Assembly: GCA_004194705.1 (NCBI GenBank) | Contig: SADC01000207.1 | Span: 80,908-144,907 of the forward strand | Length of the DNA: 64,000 nt | Direction: 5' to 3' | Source: Ditylenchus dipsaci | Lineage: Eukaryota > Nematoda > Chromadorea > Rhabditida > Anguinidae | Shown: positions 1 through 10,936 of the stretch, piece after piece | Layout of the letters: the number at the start of each line of letters is the position of its first letter | How positions within the stretch are numbered: the first letter of the stretch is position 1 | The notes under the pieces: generated by a model | Told to the model about the DNA's origin: nothing | The model's database searches: none | The model's input: only the letters and a program-made list of their open reading frames with translations | Program-made: the position numbers and the translations under genes

Positions 1-217
1 GGCCTCAGGAGTTCAAAAAAGGCATTATTTTTTAAGTTCTGGTCAATAAAAAACTGAGTTTTGGGACCACCCAAAATCACTCATTTTGACCATTTTTAAA
101 GGGATTTAGGTCTGTATTTGGGTGGAAATGGACCAAAAAGGTGCCAATATCTAACAAAAAGGAAGATGTTGAACATAGTTTTGTTGACTGGGGCCTACCG
201 CATAAATAAACTCTGGT

Positions 218-410
218 ATGCATACATTTTTCATGCATCCAGAGTCCCTTTCGAGTGATTTGCGTCTAAGGTATGTGGGTGTGCGCATCTCAACCCCAAG
301 CAACCAAGCCCCTGCGCCCCCTTCGGGGGCGCAGGGGCTTGGTTGGTTAGAGATGCGTGCACTCACTTACCTTAGACATAATTCCGAGCAAGACTCTTGA
401 ACAAAAATGC
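218..410. repeat. Family A palindromic core
   Basis: This stem reads ctaaggtatgtgggtgtgcg into a G/C-rich tip (cccctgcgccc / gggcgcaggggc at about 309-338) and back out as cactcacttaccttagac. Homologous cores sit at 6563-6740, 7035-7215, 8850-9030, 28335-28510, 30790-30960 and 55350-55510. It is not a tRNA or rRNA, and it has no coding frame conserved between copies. Confidence 0.75.
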
Positions 411-579
411 ATTTAGAGACTATTTTTGCCCAGCTCCAGTGACCAAAGATGCCAAAACAGGCAAATGGTTGAAATTTCAAAATGTCAAAAACTCAGTTTT
501 TTATTGACCAGAACTCAAAAATAATGCCTTTTTTGAACTCCTGAGGCCATTTTAGGTCGGTACGTGACTATTCGATACA

Positions 580-728
580 ACCGACAATTCGATACAAGGA
601 CAATTCGATACAAGTCCTGTAAAAGAGACAATTCGATACAAGTCCTGTTAAAGGAACCATTCGATACAAGTCCTTAAAAAGGGACAATTCGATACAAGTC
701 CTTTAAAAGGGACAGTTCGATACAACGA
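580..728. repeat. Subterminal tandem repeats of the MULE (left array)
   Basis: About six degenerate copies of gggacaattcgatacaagtc lie here, spaced by 18-25 bp. The inverted array is at about 2279-2436. Such iterated subterminal words are typical transposase-binding sites. Their function here is inferred. Confidence 0.75.
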
Positions 729-820
729 CCGATTTATTGATTTACAAGTATAAATTTATTGAAACAAATAACATCAACAAACAAATAAGTTCAACAAGTT
801 GAGGTTAACGGAGATTTCCT

Positions 821-2144
821 TCACTGATCCATGATGAAGTTGTGAGCCAGCCCTCGGAGATATTCCATCAAATTTATCCTTTGGTAGAGTTGGACCTTGG
901 CCAGAATCCTTTTGTCGGCTTCCAAGTAGATTCGACGCTTCTTCGGAGCATCTTGACCCGCCAAATATTGTTCGTAATGAGAGTCGTGATTTCGTTGGAT
1001 CCTCTTCAAGTCTTGTAGCAGGCGGCCCACCGATGGATGATCCACGCCCAGAGCATCTTGCAATCGACGATGAGCTGCTTCAGCATAATTGTTGGTTCGA
1101 TCCTCTCCAGCCAGAGTTCTTTCATAGCACGACCACCAGTTGACCGGGAATGGAGGCGGATTCATTGCTGTGCTTGAAAGAGAGTATTAAATAGAAAAAA
1201 GAGAACTGGAAACTAAAATCCTACCAACATAGTTTCTTCGAAACCAATTGAGGACGGGAGTGAGATCTTGGTTGTTGTCGAGTAGATAAGTGCGGAGAAG
1301 TTCAAAATTGTCCCATATGGTCGCCGGCGGCACGAAAGCAAGGCTCATTATCATTCTGGCTCGGACAGAGAATTCTGGTTCACGATAGCGTGTTGTAAGG
1401 CCAACTTCACGGATTTTCTTCTTGAAATTTTTCACGAGATGGAAAAGACATCCGGAAATTTGGGATTCTAAAAAGTCCTTTAAAAAACTGAATGAAATAT
1501 GCTCGGTGCCAGAGCGAGAGGAGCGTCTTGCTGTTCATGGTTTAAAAGTTCTTTTGGCGGCTAAAACAATAAATAGAATAGTTGGAAAAAAGAAACTAAT
1601 TAAGAGCTTACCTCTCGAGTGTCCAACGCCCTGCGCTTGAGATTCGCCATAACGTTGCTTCTTGGTACAGCCATTGGATCGAGCGCATGATTGTGCGACT
1701 TCTCTGAATTGTGAGGCTTGAACTTCAGGAAGACACTGCTAGCCACCTTTGTTTGAAGTCGAGCTTTGCAACCACCATTTGATTGTTCAAACTTCACACA
1801 TTGCCAATCCTGCACTGAGCCATCTTTGTTCTTACGCTGCTGCTTAAATGGGAACCCTTTGTGGACAGCCTTGTCCTTGCCCTTTTCCGATTTGACATAT
1901 GTGATGTTATCCTTTAAAAATGATTTTGGTGTTGAAGATCTAAAACAAAACATACGTTCTCTTCCTCGACTTCTTCCAAAGCTTGTTGTACTAGAATGGC
2001 TGGCTGGACCACTGCAGGAAGCACTGGCAATTGATTGAGCGCAATTTGCACGAGTTCCATCAAAGCTTGCTGGTCCATTCCCATCGCTTGTCCAATCGCA
2101 TTCATGCTTAGTCGCCCATCACGCAAAAAGTTATTCGCATCCAT
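821..2144 (-). pseudogene. MULE transposase remnant with FLYWCH zinc finger
   Basis: Three segments are read on the minus strand. The first starts at ATG 2144 (MDANNFLRDGRL, an acidic tail). The second, about 1953-1612, has a FLYWCH-type finger pattern: hKGFPF, then W..C, then C.ARL and finally SHNHA. The third, about 1486-1222 joined to 1221-821, matches the C-terminal part of invertebrate MULE proteins: C.FH..KNF.KKI, LAFVP, NWFRR, WSCYERTLAGEDRTNN, EAAHRRLQ and HPS. The last two pieces join across a short intron (donor GTAGGA, acceptor CACAG at about 1168) with matching phase. The central DDE region is missing: only about 110 bp separate the FLYWCH and C-terminal blocks. The copy cannot make transposase, and the FLYWCH exon is out of frame with the start exon. 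Confidence 0.8.
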
Positions 2145-2481
2145 CGTTTTCTGAAAATATAAATAAATAGAGAGTGTGCAAAGCAGAAGCGACCGAAAGC
2201 AAAAATAATGATCAAGAATTCGAAGAAATGTAATGCACAAAAAGATGACGAGAATACAAAAAACACTTTTTGTTGGGCTGTATCGAATTGTCCTTTTTTA
2301 AGGACTTGTATCGAATTGTCCCGCTTTTAGGACTTGTATCGAATTGTCCCTTTTAATGACTTGTATCGAATTGTCCCTTTATAAGGACTTGTATCGAATT
2401 GTCCCTTGTATCGAATCGGTCGTTGTATCGAATCGACCGGCTCCGATTTTAGGTCGATATAAGGTGTTTGGAAACACTTTT

Positions 2482-3698
2482 AAAAAAAGTTGATTTAGGG
2501 GGGGGGGTATATCCAAGTAGGGTCAAAAAAAGGAATCAGAAGTGGGTCAAAAATATGATGCCAAAAACACGATTTTGATTCGGGAGGAGGCGTTAATCAG
2601 AGGAAATACGGTAATAAAGTTAATAAGTCATACGGAAAGTTCGTGCGTCAGTTTTTAATAAAGATATTTTGTAACATTATGCTTTTTCGTTAAATTATGT
2701 GACTGAATTTTATAGCTAAGGTTTTCACCTGCAAAAAGGCCAGCTTTTAAAATGTCGTCAGAAAATATAGGGCAATAGTTTTTTTGTCCAGATTCACTTC
2801 TTTGGACCCAAATTCACTTTTTTCTGTCCCAAATTTGATTTGTCCTAGATTTCCTCATTTCTGTCCCAGATTTAATTCTGGACACGAAATCCACAATTTT
2901 TAATTTTTTTTGTGTGAAATTCAGGAGTGGGCAAAGACCACATGGCTCAGGATCCACTCCGGAATGGCCAAAAGGCCAAAATAATTGTTTTTCGGGGTTT
3001 ACTAAAGGGGAGTAAACTTTTTAAGAAAAATCGATTGAGCGAATCATATTTCGGGTCCGATGGGCTTAATCGCCCACAACTCCACCCTGAACACCAAAAA
3101 CTTGGATTCTGAGCTATTCAGCCCATCGGACCCGAAATATGATTCGCTCAATCGATTTTTCTTAAAAAGTTTACTCCCCTTTAGTAAACCCCGAAAAACC
3201 AATTATTTTGGCCTTTTGGCCATTCCGGAGTGGATCCTGAGCCATGTGGTCTTTGCCCACTCCTGAATTTCACACAAAAAAAATTAAAAATTGTGGATTT
3301 CGTGTCCAGAATTAAATCTGGACAGAAATGAGGAAATCTAGGACAAATCAATTTGGGACAGAAAAAAGTGAATTTGGGTCCAAAGAAGTGAATCTGGGAC
3401 AAAAAACTATTGCCCTATATTTTCTGACGACATTTTAAAAGCTGGCCTTTTTGCAGGTGAAACCTTAGCTATAAAATTCAGTCACATAATTTAACGAAAA
3501 GCATAATGTTACAAAATATCTTTATTAAAAACTGACGCACGAACTTTCCGTATGACTTATTAACTTTATTACCGTATTTCCTCTGATTAACGCCTCCTCC
3601 CGAATCAAAATCGTGTTTTTGGCATCATATTTTGACCCACTTCTGATTCCTTTTTTTGACCCTACTTGGATATACCCCCCCCTAAATCAACTTTTTTT
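2482..3698. repeat. Giant hairpin, arms about 580 bp
   Basis: Bases 2482-3065 and 3121-3698 are near-perfect inverse copies separated by a 55 bp spacer. The arms include the family A end (tatatccaagtaggg) at the outside and ccgatgggc at the tip. The spacer 3066-3120 is itself an inverse match to 3703-3732. ORFs here are symmetric shadows and not genes. Confidence 0.9.
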
Positions 3699-3702
3699 GG
3701 TT

Positions 3703-4020
3703 CAGGTGGAGTTGTGGGCGATTAAGCCCATCGGACCCGAAATATGATTCGCTCAATCGATTTTTCTTAAAAAGTTTACTCCCCTTTAGTAAACCCCCAA
3801 AAACCAATTATTTGGCCTTTTCAGCCATTCCGGAGTGGGTCCTGAGCCATCTGGTCTTTGCCACCCCTGAATTTCACACAAAAAATTTAAAAATTGTGGA
3901 TTTCGTGTCGAGAATCAAATCTGAGACAGAAATGAGGAAATCTGGGACAAAAAAAGTGAATCTGGGTCAGAAAAAAAACGAATCTGGGACAAAAAGACTT
4001 TGCCCGAAAATATATAGGAA
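3703..4020. repeat. Third partial copy of the hairpin arm
   Basis: Bases 3728-4010 repeat the right arm (3120-3420) in direct orientation with scattered changes, for example catcggacccgaaatatgat and ccattccggagtgg. The preceding 3703-3732 pairs with the spacer of the giant hairpin. This suggests one arm was copied backwards to make the hairpin. Confidence 0.75.
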
Positions 4021-4099
4021 AAACACAAGGCCACAATAAGTATTTTTGAAAAAACACGCACAAATTTTGCGGACGACCGAATACTATGAAGGCTGTAGG

Positions 4100-4488
4100 T
4101 GAAAACACTCGTTAAAATGCGTGAATCTCCCGTCAAATTTTTAAAAACTTCTTGTTCTCGGTGACTACTTTTCATTTTTTTTTATTTTTTTTGCACCAGC
4201 ATGTAGCCCTGAATCTCTAGTTTCTAATGACTTATCAATTGGGTGACTATAACATAGAAAAGTAGGAGAAGCAATTCTTTTTGAGAAAATAGATGTAGTT
4301 TTTAAAAATATAATTGCTCTCCCACTTTTCAATGTTGTATTCAGCCAGTTGATGACTCATTAGAAACAAGAGATTTAGGGCTACATGCTGGTGCAAAAAA
4401 AAAAATAAAAAAAGTGAAAAGTAATCACCGAGAAGAAGAAGTTTTAAAAATTTGACGGGAGATTCACACATTTGACGGGTGTTTTCAA
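4100..4488. repeat. Hairpin element, arms about 140 bp
   Basis: The left arm 4100-4240 (cgtgaatctcccgtcaaatt ... gcaccagcatgtagccct) pairs with the right arm 4345-4488. The loop of about 100 bp is AT-rich. No transposase frame was found. Confidence 0.8.
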
Positions 4489-4651
4489 TTTTAACCACAC
4501 TATGAAATTATTGGTTCTTCTTCAGTAAGGCTATACTCGAACTTTGTGTTTAAAACCGAGTAGCTTTTTCTGGAGTGGGTGGAGGGTGTTTTTGTTAAAA
4601 AAAAGTAGCGTGAAAATTCAATTTTTAATTTTATTTATAAAAAATTTTCAG

Positions 4652-7600
4652 GTTCATCTGCTTTCCAACGAAAATCGACTAAAATTTGTGTTTGATGAGT
4701 CTACCAACTTGCTATCAGTTGACTCGGAATCTTTTAAAAAGTAATATTAAAAAAGAAATATGTACATTATTTTTGACCTTTTCGGAAAACATTTGTATCC
4801 CGATTTGATTAATAAAAGAGTGGAGATAAAGGGATTTTCTGCCTAAAATGATACTAGCTTTTGAAAAAATAGACAAAAAAAAATTGCAGAGGTCAAAGTT
4901 GCGATCTTTAATTGATACCAATTTCAGATTTTTACTTAAAAAATCGGGATAAGAAAATTTAGGAAAAGTAAAAAATATTGCACATATCTATTCATCACTT
5001 AAAATTGCTAATTGCTTTTCTTTTAGACAACTAGAAGCTATTTTGTCTTCTGAACCGAATTCTTATCAAATTCAAATAGTTTTGTCTCAGCTTCAAATCT
5101 ACTCATCGAATCGGTTTTTTTCTTTTTTTTTAATTTAAAAAAATTATATTTTAGTTTGTCTTTGTGTTTTCATCTAACCAATACCTCGCAATACACTAGT
5201 GAAATAATTGGCCGAAAGAGAGTATGCAACTTGTCTCAATTACATCCAATTTCAACAGAAAACTCGACAATTTCTACAGGGCCTTCAAAGTGATTAATAT
5301 TGAGGTGATAGAGTTTTTCATTTTGACCTTTGAACAGCTGTTACAAAAAGTTGGGGCACAGTTGTGTGTAAAACTACGGTTTTTCTGCTTTTTACAAATA
5401 ACCTTATTTTTTCAACAGTGTATTCTAATACCGAGAACAATTTTTTTTATTATGGTCCGCCCTGTTTATTTTTTCGTGTTTTTTTCAGCATCAGGCAAGG
5501 GTAGACTATCGTATCTCAAGACAAACTCAAAATACTTCATGGCCAGTTCACATACTGAGAGTGGGAGTGAGAGTGAGAGTAAGGGTGTTCACTATGACAA
5601 CTTACTCTCACTCTCACTCCACTCTCAGTATGTGAACAGGCCATCAAGAAATTGAAAAAAATAATAATGAATCATTTTAGAACATCCCAAAAATCAACAG
5701 GGGGGACCAAGGAAAAAAATGTCCGCCACCAGTATATGGCCGAGGGCCTCTATACTTATTTCTAGAAAAAAGGACAAATTTTGACGTTTTACTTTTTGAA
5801 AAAACGAGTAATGTCAATGTATTTTTCGGGCTGGCTTTAGTTAAAATCAATGACGTGTCAAAAATTTACATTCAAAAGTTTAACCCCTGAAAACTGAAGC
5901 TAAAAATGCAACAAGCAAGTTCACCTTGTTTTTTTTTTCTTTTAAGAGCTGCTTGACAGTGGAACATTCTTCTTTGGCGGACTCCTTGGATGCTTCTAGC
6001 TTTACCAAATTCAAGTTGACAAAGCAGTTAGTGTTTTGGATTGCGCTGGTAGCTATAGGTGTTCTTATTTTGATTGCGCTATGTGGATATATCTGCTTTG
6101 TGGCTCGCTACAGGAACTATTTGAAAAAACATTCTGGACAAGAAAACCAATATACAAGTAAGTACTTTTAATGGTAACACTTTACTTACACCCCCCCCCC
6201 ACGGCTGACCCACTTTCGAGGTGAATTTTTAAAAACCGATTGCATATTCGTGTTTCTCGACCCGGATTTTTACGGGAAATGATCATCAGATTCTGTGAAA
6301 GTGAAAAAATGTTTTTTGGGATTTGCCTTGGTCCCCCAAGGTAAAATTTTAGAAAATTTTGAAAAAAAAATATTTTTTAAATTGGCGCCTTTTGTATTTT
6401 AAAGGGATTAAGGGATGTAAAGGGAGGGGAAGGGAATAAAAAGGGGCCACTTTTATGGCAGGACAATAGAAAAGTAAATATATGTATTCTTCGACTGCCT
6501 CACCATGTTTTTCAACTGGGCCGTGGCAAAAAGAGACTCTATACGCATTTTTTGATCAAGAGTACTTCTCCGAATCATGTCTAAGGTAAGTGAGTGCGCG
6601 CATCTCAACTCTCAAGCCCCCTGCGCCCCCTTAGGGGGGGGGGGGGGCTTGGGGGCTTGGAGTTGAGATGCGCACACACACTTACCTTAGATACAAATCA
6701 CTCGAAAGTGACTCTGGATGCATGAAAAAGCATGCATATCAGAGTTTATTTATGCGGTAGGCCCAGTATTCAAAACTATGTTCAACATCTTCTTGTTAGG
6801 GGCCCTCTATGATTAGTGGCCCCTTTTTATTCCCTTCCCCTCCCTTTACAGCCTTAATCCTTTAAAATACAAAAGGCGCCAATTTAAAAAATATTTTTTA
6901 AATTGGCGCCTTTTGAATTTAAAAGGATTAAGGGCTGTATAGGGAGGAGAAGGTAATAAAAGGGGCCACTAATTACTCAAGGCCCAGTAACAAGAAGATG
7001 TTGAACATAGTTTTGAATACTGGGCCTACCGCATAAATAAACTCTGATATGCATGCTTTTTCATGCATCCAGAGTCACTTTCGAGTGATTTGTATCTAAG
7101 GTAAGTGTGTGTGCGCATCTCAACTCCAAGCCCCAAGCCCCCCCCTAAGGGGGCGCAGGGGGCTTGAGAGTTGAGATGCGCGCACTCACTTACCTTAGAC
7201 ATGATTCGGAGAAGTACTCTTGATCAAAAAATGCGTATAGAGTCTCTTTTTGCCACGGCCCAGTTGAAAAACATGGTGAGGCAGTCGAAGAATACATATA
7301 TTTACTTTTCTATTGTCCTGCCATAAAAGTGGCCCTTTTTTATTCCCTTCCCTCCCTTTACATCCTTAATCCCTTTAAAATACAAAAGGCGCCAATTTAA
7401 AAAATATTTTTTTTTTCAAAATTTTCTAAAATTTTACCTTGGGGACCAAGGCAATTCCCAAAAAAAAAATTTTCACTTTCACAGAATCTGATGATCATTT
7501 CCCGTGAAAATCCGGGTCGAGAAACACGAATATGCAATCGGTTTTAAAAATTTCACCTCGAAAGTGGGTCAGCCGTGGGGGGCCAAGTAAAGTCTAGCCC

Positions 7601-10600
7601 TTTTAATTCTCTACTCTTTTATAAAAATAAAACTTTCAGAGCAAAAAGAAAAGGCGACAAAAGAGGCCATGGAGAACTCGCCTTTGCTACTCCTCAGTTT
7701 ATAGATGCTAGAAAGATGTAAGTAAATTTTTAACTAAAACAGTCGCGAAAAGTTACTTTTCTAGAACTTCAGCGTTTGACTATTGAATGAGTGATTGTTA
7801 AAAACAATATGGTCTTCGTCTGTATTTTGTATTAAAAAATTTTTTTAAAGAATAAACAAAGCGTGTTCCAACTTCTTCACCCACACTTGTTACAACAATG
7901 ACTATTTTTATAAACTTTTTTATACAAAATTTATTTAAAGTATGGACAGTGCTACGGACATATTTACTTATTGAGATTTCTCTATTTCGGTTAGTGAATA
8001 GGCTCTGTTTATCGTACCATCGGTTTTATTTATGCTTGTTCCTATACGTAAAATCAGCTAGTGAAATCTAGAGTAATAATGGTTGATGTACCATTTAAGG
8101 GGCTCAAAGTGTAATCCGTATGGCTGGGTCGACATCAGTGTGGTAAAATCCTGAAGTTTGGCATCTTTACAAGAACGCGACACACTGCTTGGCACCGGCA
8201 CTGACTTAAAAGCGCCACTGCCGGCACCGGCTAATAAAAATGTTAGATAAAAGGGAAAAATTTTCGAGTAAAAAATGTGAGCGACAGTGAAATGAGCATA
8301 AATCCACAATTTTAAAAAAGCAGTGCTGTCAGTGCTTTGGTCCCTGTGCTCATAAACAACCGATCCCGGCCATCCAGAAGTTGTCCTACTTGCTCAGTTC
8401 TTTGAAAAATAAAGCGTTAAGAGCTGTAACTGTATTCTTAATTACTAATGAAAACTACCCTATGATTTTTGAAGTTCTTCGCAGAAGACATTCTAGCCAA
8501 TAGGGCTCTTCGTGTTTCGTTACAAATAGAAGTTTTGGCGCTTCTTGCATCTAGCCTATCTCCCAAATATTTTTTTTTTAATGTTCCCGAACACCCTATA
8601 TTGACGTAAAATCACCTTAGAAGCTCAAAAAGATATTATTTTTAAGTTCTGGTCAATAAAAAGTTGAGTTTTGGGACCACCAAAGTACACTTTTTGACCA
8701 TTTTTAAAGTGGTCAAAAGGGATTTAGGGCTGTATTGGGGTGAAAATGGACCAAAAATGGAGCCAGTTTAAATCAAAAAGGAAGATGTAGAACATAGTTT
8801 AGAATACTGGGGCCTATCGCATAAATAGACTCTGTTATGCATGCTTTTTCATGCATACAGAGTCACTTTCGAGTGATTTGTGTCTAAGGTATGTGGGTGT
8901 GCGCATCTCAACCCAAGCAACCAAGGCGCCTGCGCCCCGAAAGGGACGCAGGGGGTTTGGTGGGTCAGAGATACGCACACTCCCTTACCTTAGACATGAT
9001 TCCGAGTTGGACTCTTGATCAAAAATGCATTTAGAGCAGGTTCCGAACTCAAAATTCAAAACATCGGACAGATCTCACAAAAACTCAGATTTTGAGACTT
9101 AAAAATCAGATTTTTCACTAGAAACGCTAAAAATTTTTTTCTACATTCACTTCAAAATAACAGTTTCGAACAACAACTCAATATCTACTATACTTCTCCA
9201 GTCCCTGAATTTTCTTACGGAGTACTCCATCCTTCATCAGCAGTTCGCAGACGCTGGCACAGTCGATGTCGAAGTTGACCCTAACTCGGAGAAAAGCCCT
9301 GACCGTTTCCACCTTAAGGAGATCCCTCGCGTCTGACCACTGCGCCTTGCACAGAGAGATTTTTTGTCACACAGAAAAGACTCGCTCAACAAACGCGTTG
9401 GCCAGTTGGATGGAAAGGATAGTGCTGAAGAGTCGCTGAAGGCATGGAAGCGAGTCGTTGTCCTTATAAAACTTAAGAAATCCATCTAAATTCTCGCTTA
9501 CCTTGAACATCTTCTGCCACTTCGCTTCTGCTGAATCCACGTCAAAGACTTGATCTGGGATTTGGCGCCGCATTCTGTCGGCTTCGGCGACTTCGTTGAA
9601 GAGCTCATCCCTCCCTGCGATTTCAGGCGCCTCATGCATCGCGAATCCACTGCCTCGGTGTAGTTGATGTTCTTCGTCTTCAGCATGATCCACGGGCTGT
9701 GTGTCGGCAAGAATCCCACTCGAAACCACGTGTGGTTGTAGTCGATGACAGTCGTGTAAAATTACTGAAGGATAGATTTACGAAAGCTGAGCAAAACAAA
9801 AACCAACCTGGAAACTTGAGCTCAACCTTCCTTTCACATCCAAGTCCCCCCTTTCACTTCCAAACAAAATATCGAAAAATGAATTTGAAAGAAACTTCGC
9901 CGTATGCGATAATTTTAAGCAAAATGTTGGCGGGAATTTTTAAATTTGACAAGTTATCTTTTCTTTTTGCAGAAATCAGACCAATCAACCTTCCTTTTTC
10001 AAAATCAATCCTTTTCTGGTTCATTAACCTTTCTGAAAATCATCGAATTGGACCTGTTATAATCAACCCTTTTCTGATTAATCAACCCAGTTCGGAACCC
10101 TGATTTTAAGGCCTTTTTTGCCAAGTCCTACGTTAAGAAGCATGGTAAAACAGGCAAAAAGTCAAAATTTCAGAATCCTCAAAACTCAAATTTTTATTAA
10201 CCAGAACTCACAAATAATGTCTTTTTTGAACTCCCGAGGCGATTTTGAGTCAAAGAGTAAAAAGCACTTTTGAAAAAATGGGTTATATGCAAGTGGTGTC
10301 GAGGTCTTCCATCTCTATTTTTCCGTTCTTAATACTATGCAACATAAAGCCAATTTCATATTTAATTGTGTAAACTTTTTACAAAAAGAGTTCGTACAAC
10401 ACAGTTTCCAAGAATAATTTAATCTCCTATTGAAACTCAGGATTCACACGAGTTCCAACAACAGTAGCGATGTAAATACAAAAAAATATTTTTAAGTAAA
10501 ACAAAGATCTTCATTTTTGCAGAAATTGTGTTTACGGTTGCAATTAACTCTTAGAATGACAACTAATGAATTTCAAAATTATGGCACCATCTTATTTTTG

Positions 10601-10762
10601 CGGACAAGAGAAAGATTTTTTATTGTGTGTGCTTTTTTGTCAGATAACCACATTTACTGGAATAAAAATCTTATTCAGTTGTTTATAAAAAGGCTCACAA
10701 ATAATGAAATGAGTATTTTAGAATCATTTGAAAAAGCTAGTTCATTTGTAGATCGTTGCTGA
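4652..10762 (+). CDS. Multi-exon single-pass membrane protein, possible cadherin C-terminus (partial)
   Basis: Seven exons keep one frame across every junction: 4652-4740, 5027-5113, 5155-5289, 5949-6157, 7642-7717, 10440-10470 and 10523-10762 (stop TGA). Upstream exons are not in view. The first two encode an extracellular stretch (NRLKFVFDES, FKKQLEAILSS, IQIVLSQLQI). This loosely resembles the membrane-adjacent ferredoxin-like domain of cadherin-23/protocadherin-15 type proteins, an impression from memory only. The fourth exon carries a clear transmembrane helix (QLVFWIALVAIGVLILIALC) followed by a basic stop-transfer stretch ARYRNYLKK. The fifth gives a basic cytoplasmic segment, and the last gives the C-terminus ending SSFVDRC. 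Donors include GTAAGT (6158, 7718), GTGATT (5290) and a weak GTTTTT (5114). The intron at 5114-5154 is 41 nt. Two acceptors must be read as AGAG|C to keep the frame open. The other introns hold large hairpins and a hAT. The exon chain is well supported by frame; the family name is not, and the last two exons are the weakest. Confidence 0.6.
5452..5712. mobile_element. MITE with ggaccaagg-type ends
   Basis: It starts ggtccgccctgttt and ends aacaggggggaccaagg. The internal word gcaagggtagactatcgtat matches copies at 13266 and 28660. It lies in the intron before the transmembrane exon and contains a nested hairpin. Confidence 0.65.
5539..5644. repeat. Small hairpin nested in the MITE
   Basis: The arms are atggccagttcacatactga ... 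gagtgagag and the inverse ctctcactc ... cagtatgtgaacaggccat. This 106 bp near-perfect palindrome has an internal (GAGAGT)n run. Confidence 0.8.
6179..7593. mobile_element. 1.4 kb intronic hairpin carrying two family A cores
   Basis: Inverted ends are actttactt...cacggctgaccc at 6179 and gggtcagccgtgg...aagtaaagt at 7593. Arms of about 660 bp meet near 6890 (aaaaatattttttaaattgg). Each arm holds one palindromic core (6563-6740, 7035-7215), so this is a palindrome of palindromes. It lies wholly inside the intron 6158-7641 of the membrane-protein gene. Confidence 0.85.
7718..8569. other. Intronic spacer
   Basis: This AT-rich stretch has no exon I can support. At 8180-8230 there is a short G/C-rich patch with repeated gccggcaccgg, and cagtgctgtcagtgctttgg lies at about 8321. 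They may be ends of decayed hAT-like elements. Confidence 0.35.
9037..10102 (-). mobile_element. hAT transposon (non-autonomous remnant)
   Basis: Ends are caggttccgaactc at 9037 and gttcggaaccctg at 10102. They are flanked by an imperfect 8-bp duplication, atttagag (9029-9036) and attttaag (10103-10110), as expected for hAT. It encodes a hAT C-terminal remnant on the minus strand. Confidence 0.85.
9178..9729 (-). pseudogene. hAT transposase C-terminal remnant
   Basis: The frame from 9729 downwards carries RDELFNEVAEADR, then EAKWQKMFKV, LPCLQRLFSTIL and VERVFS. These match the dimerisation region of hAT transposases, whose hallmark is an S/ERVFS motif near the end. An in-frame TGA follows FSV. 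The same frame then continues with a plausible tail (QKISLCKAQWSDAR, RVRVNFDIDC) to a stop at 9178-9180. The catalytic N-terminal two thirds are absent. It is related to the remnant at 35868-36710, which shares RDELF.EV.E, KW and VFS. Confidence 0.8.
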
Positions 10763-10936
10763 CGTATAATTCGTCAAACATTTGTTTTAAATAATTTATG
10801 ATTTTATAATGCAGTCCATAATGCACTGAATGAGCTGTATTGAATGAGGTGAATGGCTCTTCAATATAAATTGCCAACGAAGATTCATGATCCTTAAAAA
10901 AATTATATTTGTATTCTTTCGACATACTTTAGCACA

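Larger units (their letters stand above)
560..2445 (-). mobile_element. MULE-type DNA transposon nested in family A
   Basis: The element is flanked by attttaggtcg on both sides (549-559 and 2446-2456), inside a family A terminus whose uninterrupted form is seen at 30540-30570. The target duplication is therefore up to 11 bp, close to the 9-11 bp usual for Mutator-like elements. Both ends carry the tandem word gacaattcgatacaagtcct in opposite orientation. Inside, on the minus strand, lie FLYWCH and MULE C-terminal segments. Confidence 0.8.
1..2522. mobile_element. Family A hairpin element, copy 1 (interrupted, left end cut by window)
   Basis: Bases 1-64 are the inverse of 484-547, an imperfect terminal repeat of about 60 bp containing the word ggcattattttttaagttct. 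The outermost end resumes at about 2457-2522 after a nested insertion and finishes in a G-run and tatatccaagtaggg. The same outer end flanks the complete copy at 30494-31345, so the true left end lies outside this window. There is no coding capacity of its own. Confidence 0.7.
8570..10275. mobile_element. Family A hairpin element, copy with hAT insertion
   Basis: The left terminus accctatattgacg...gcattatt-like (8590-8690) pairs with 10160-10260. The palindromic core is at 8850-9030. A hAT at 9037-10102 interrupts it just past the word atgcatttagag, which in other copies continues into actatttttgcc. Confidence 0.75.

Noticed and set aside
5224..5655. 143-codon plus-strand frame, the longest in the window.
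   Set aside because: It overlaps the end of a better exon in another frame and then runs through a MITE and its (GAGAGT)n hairpin.
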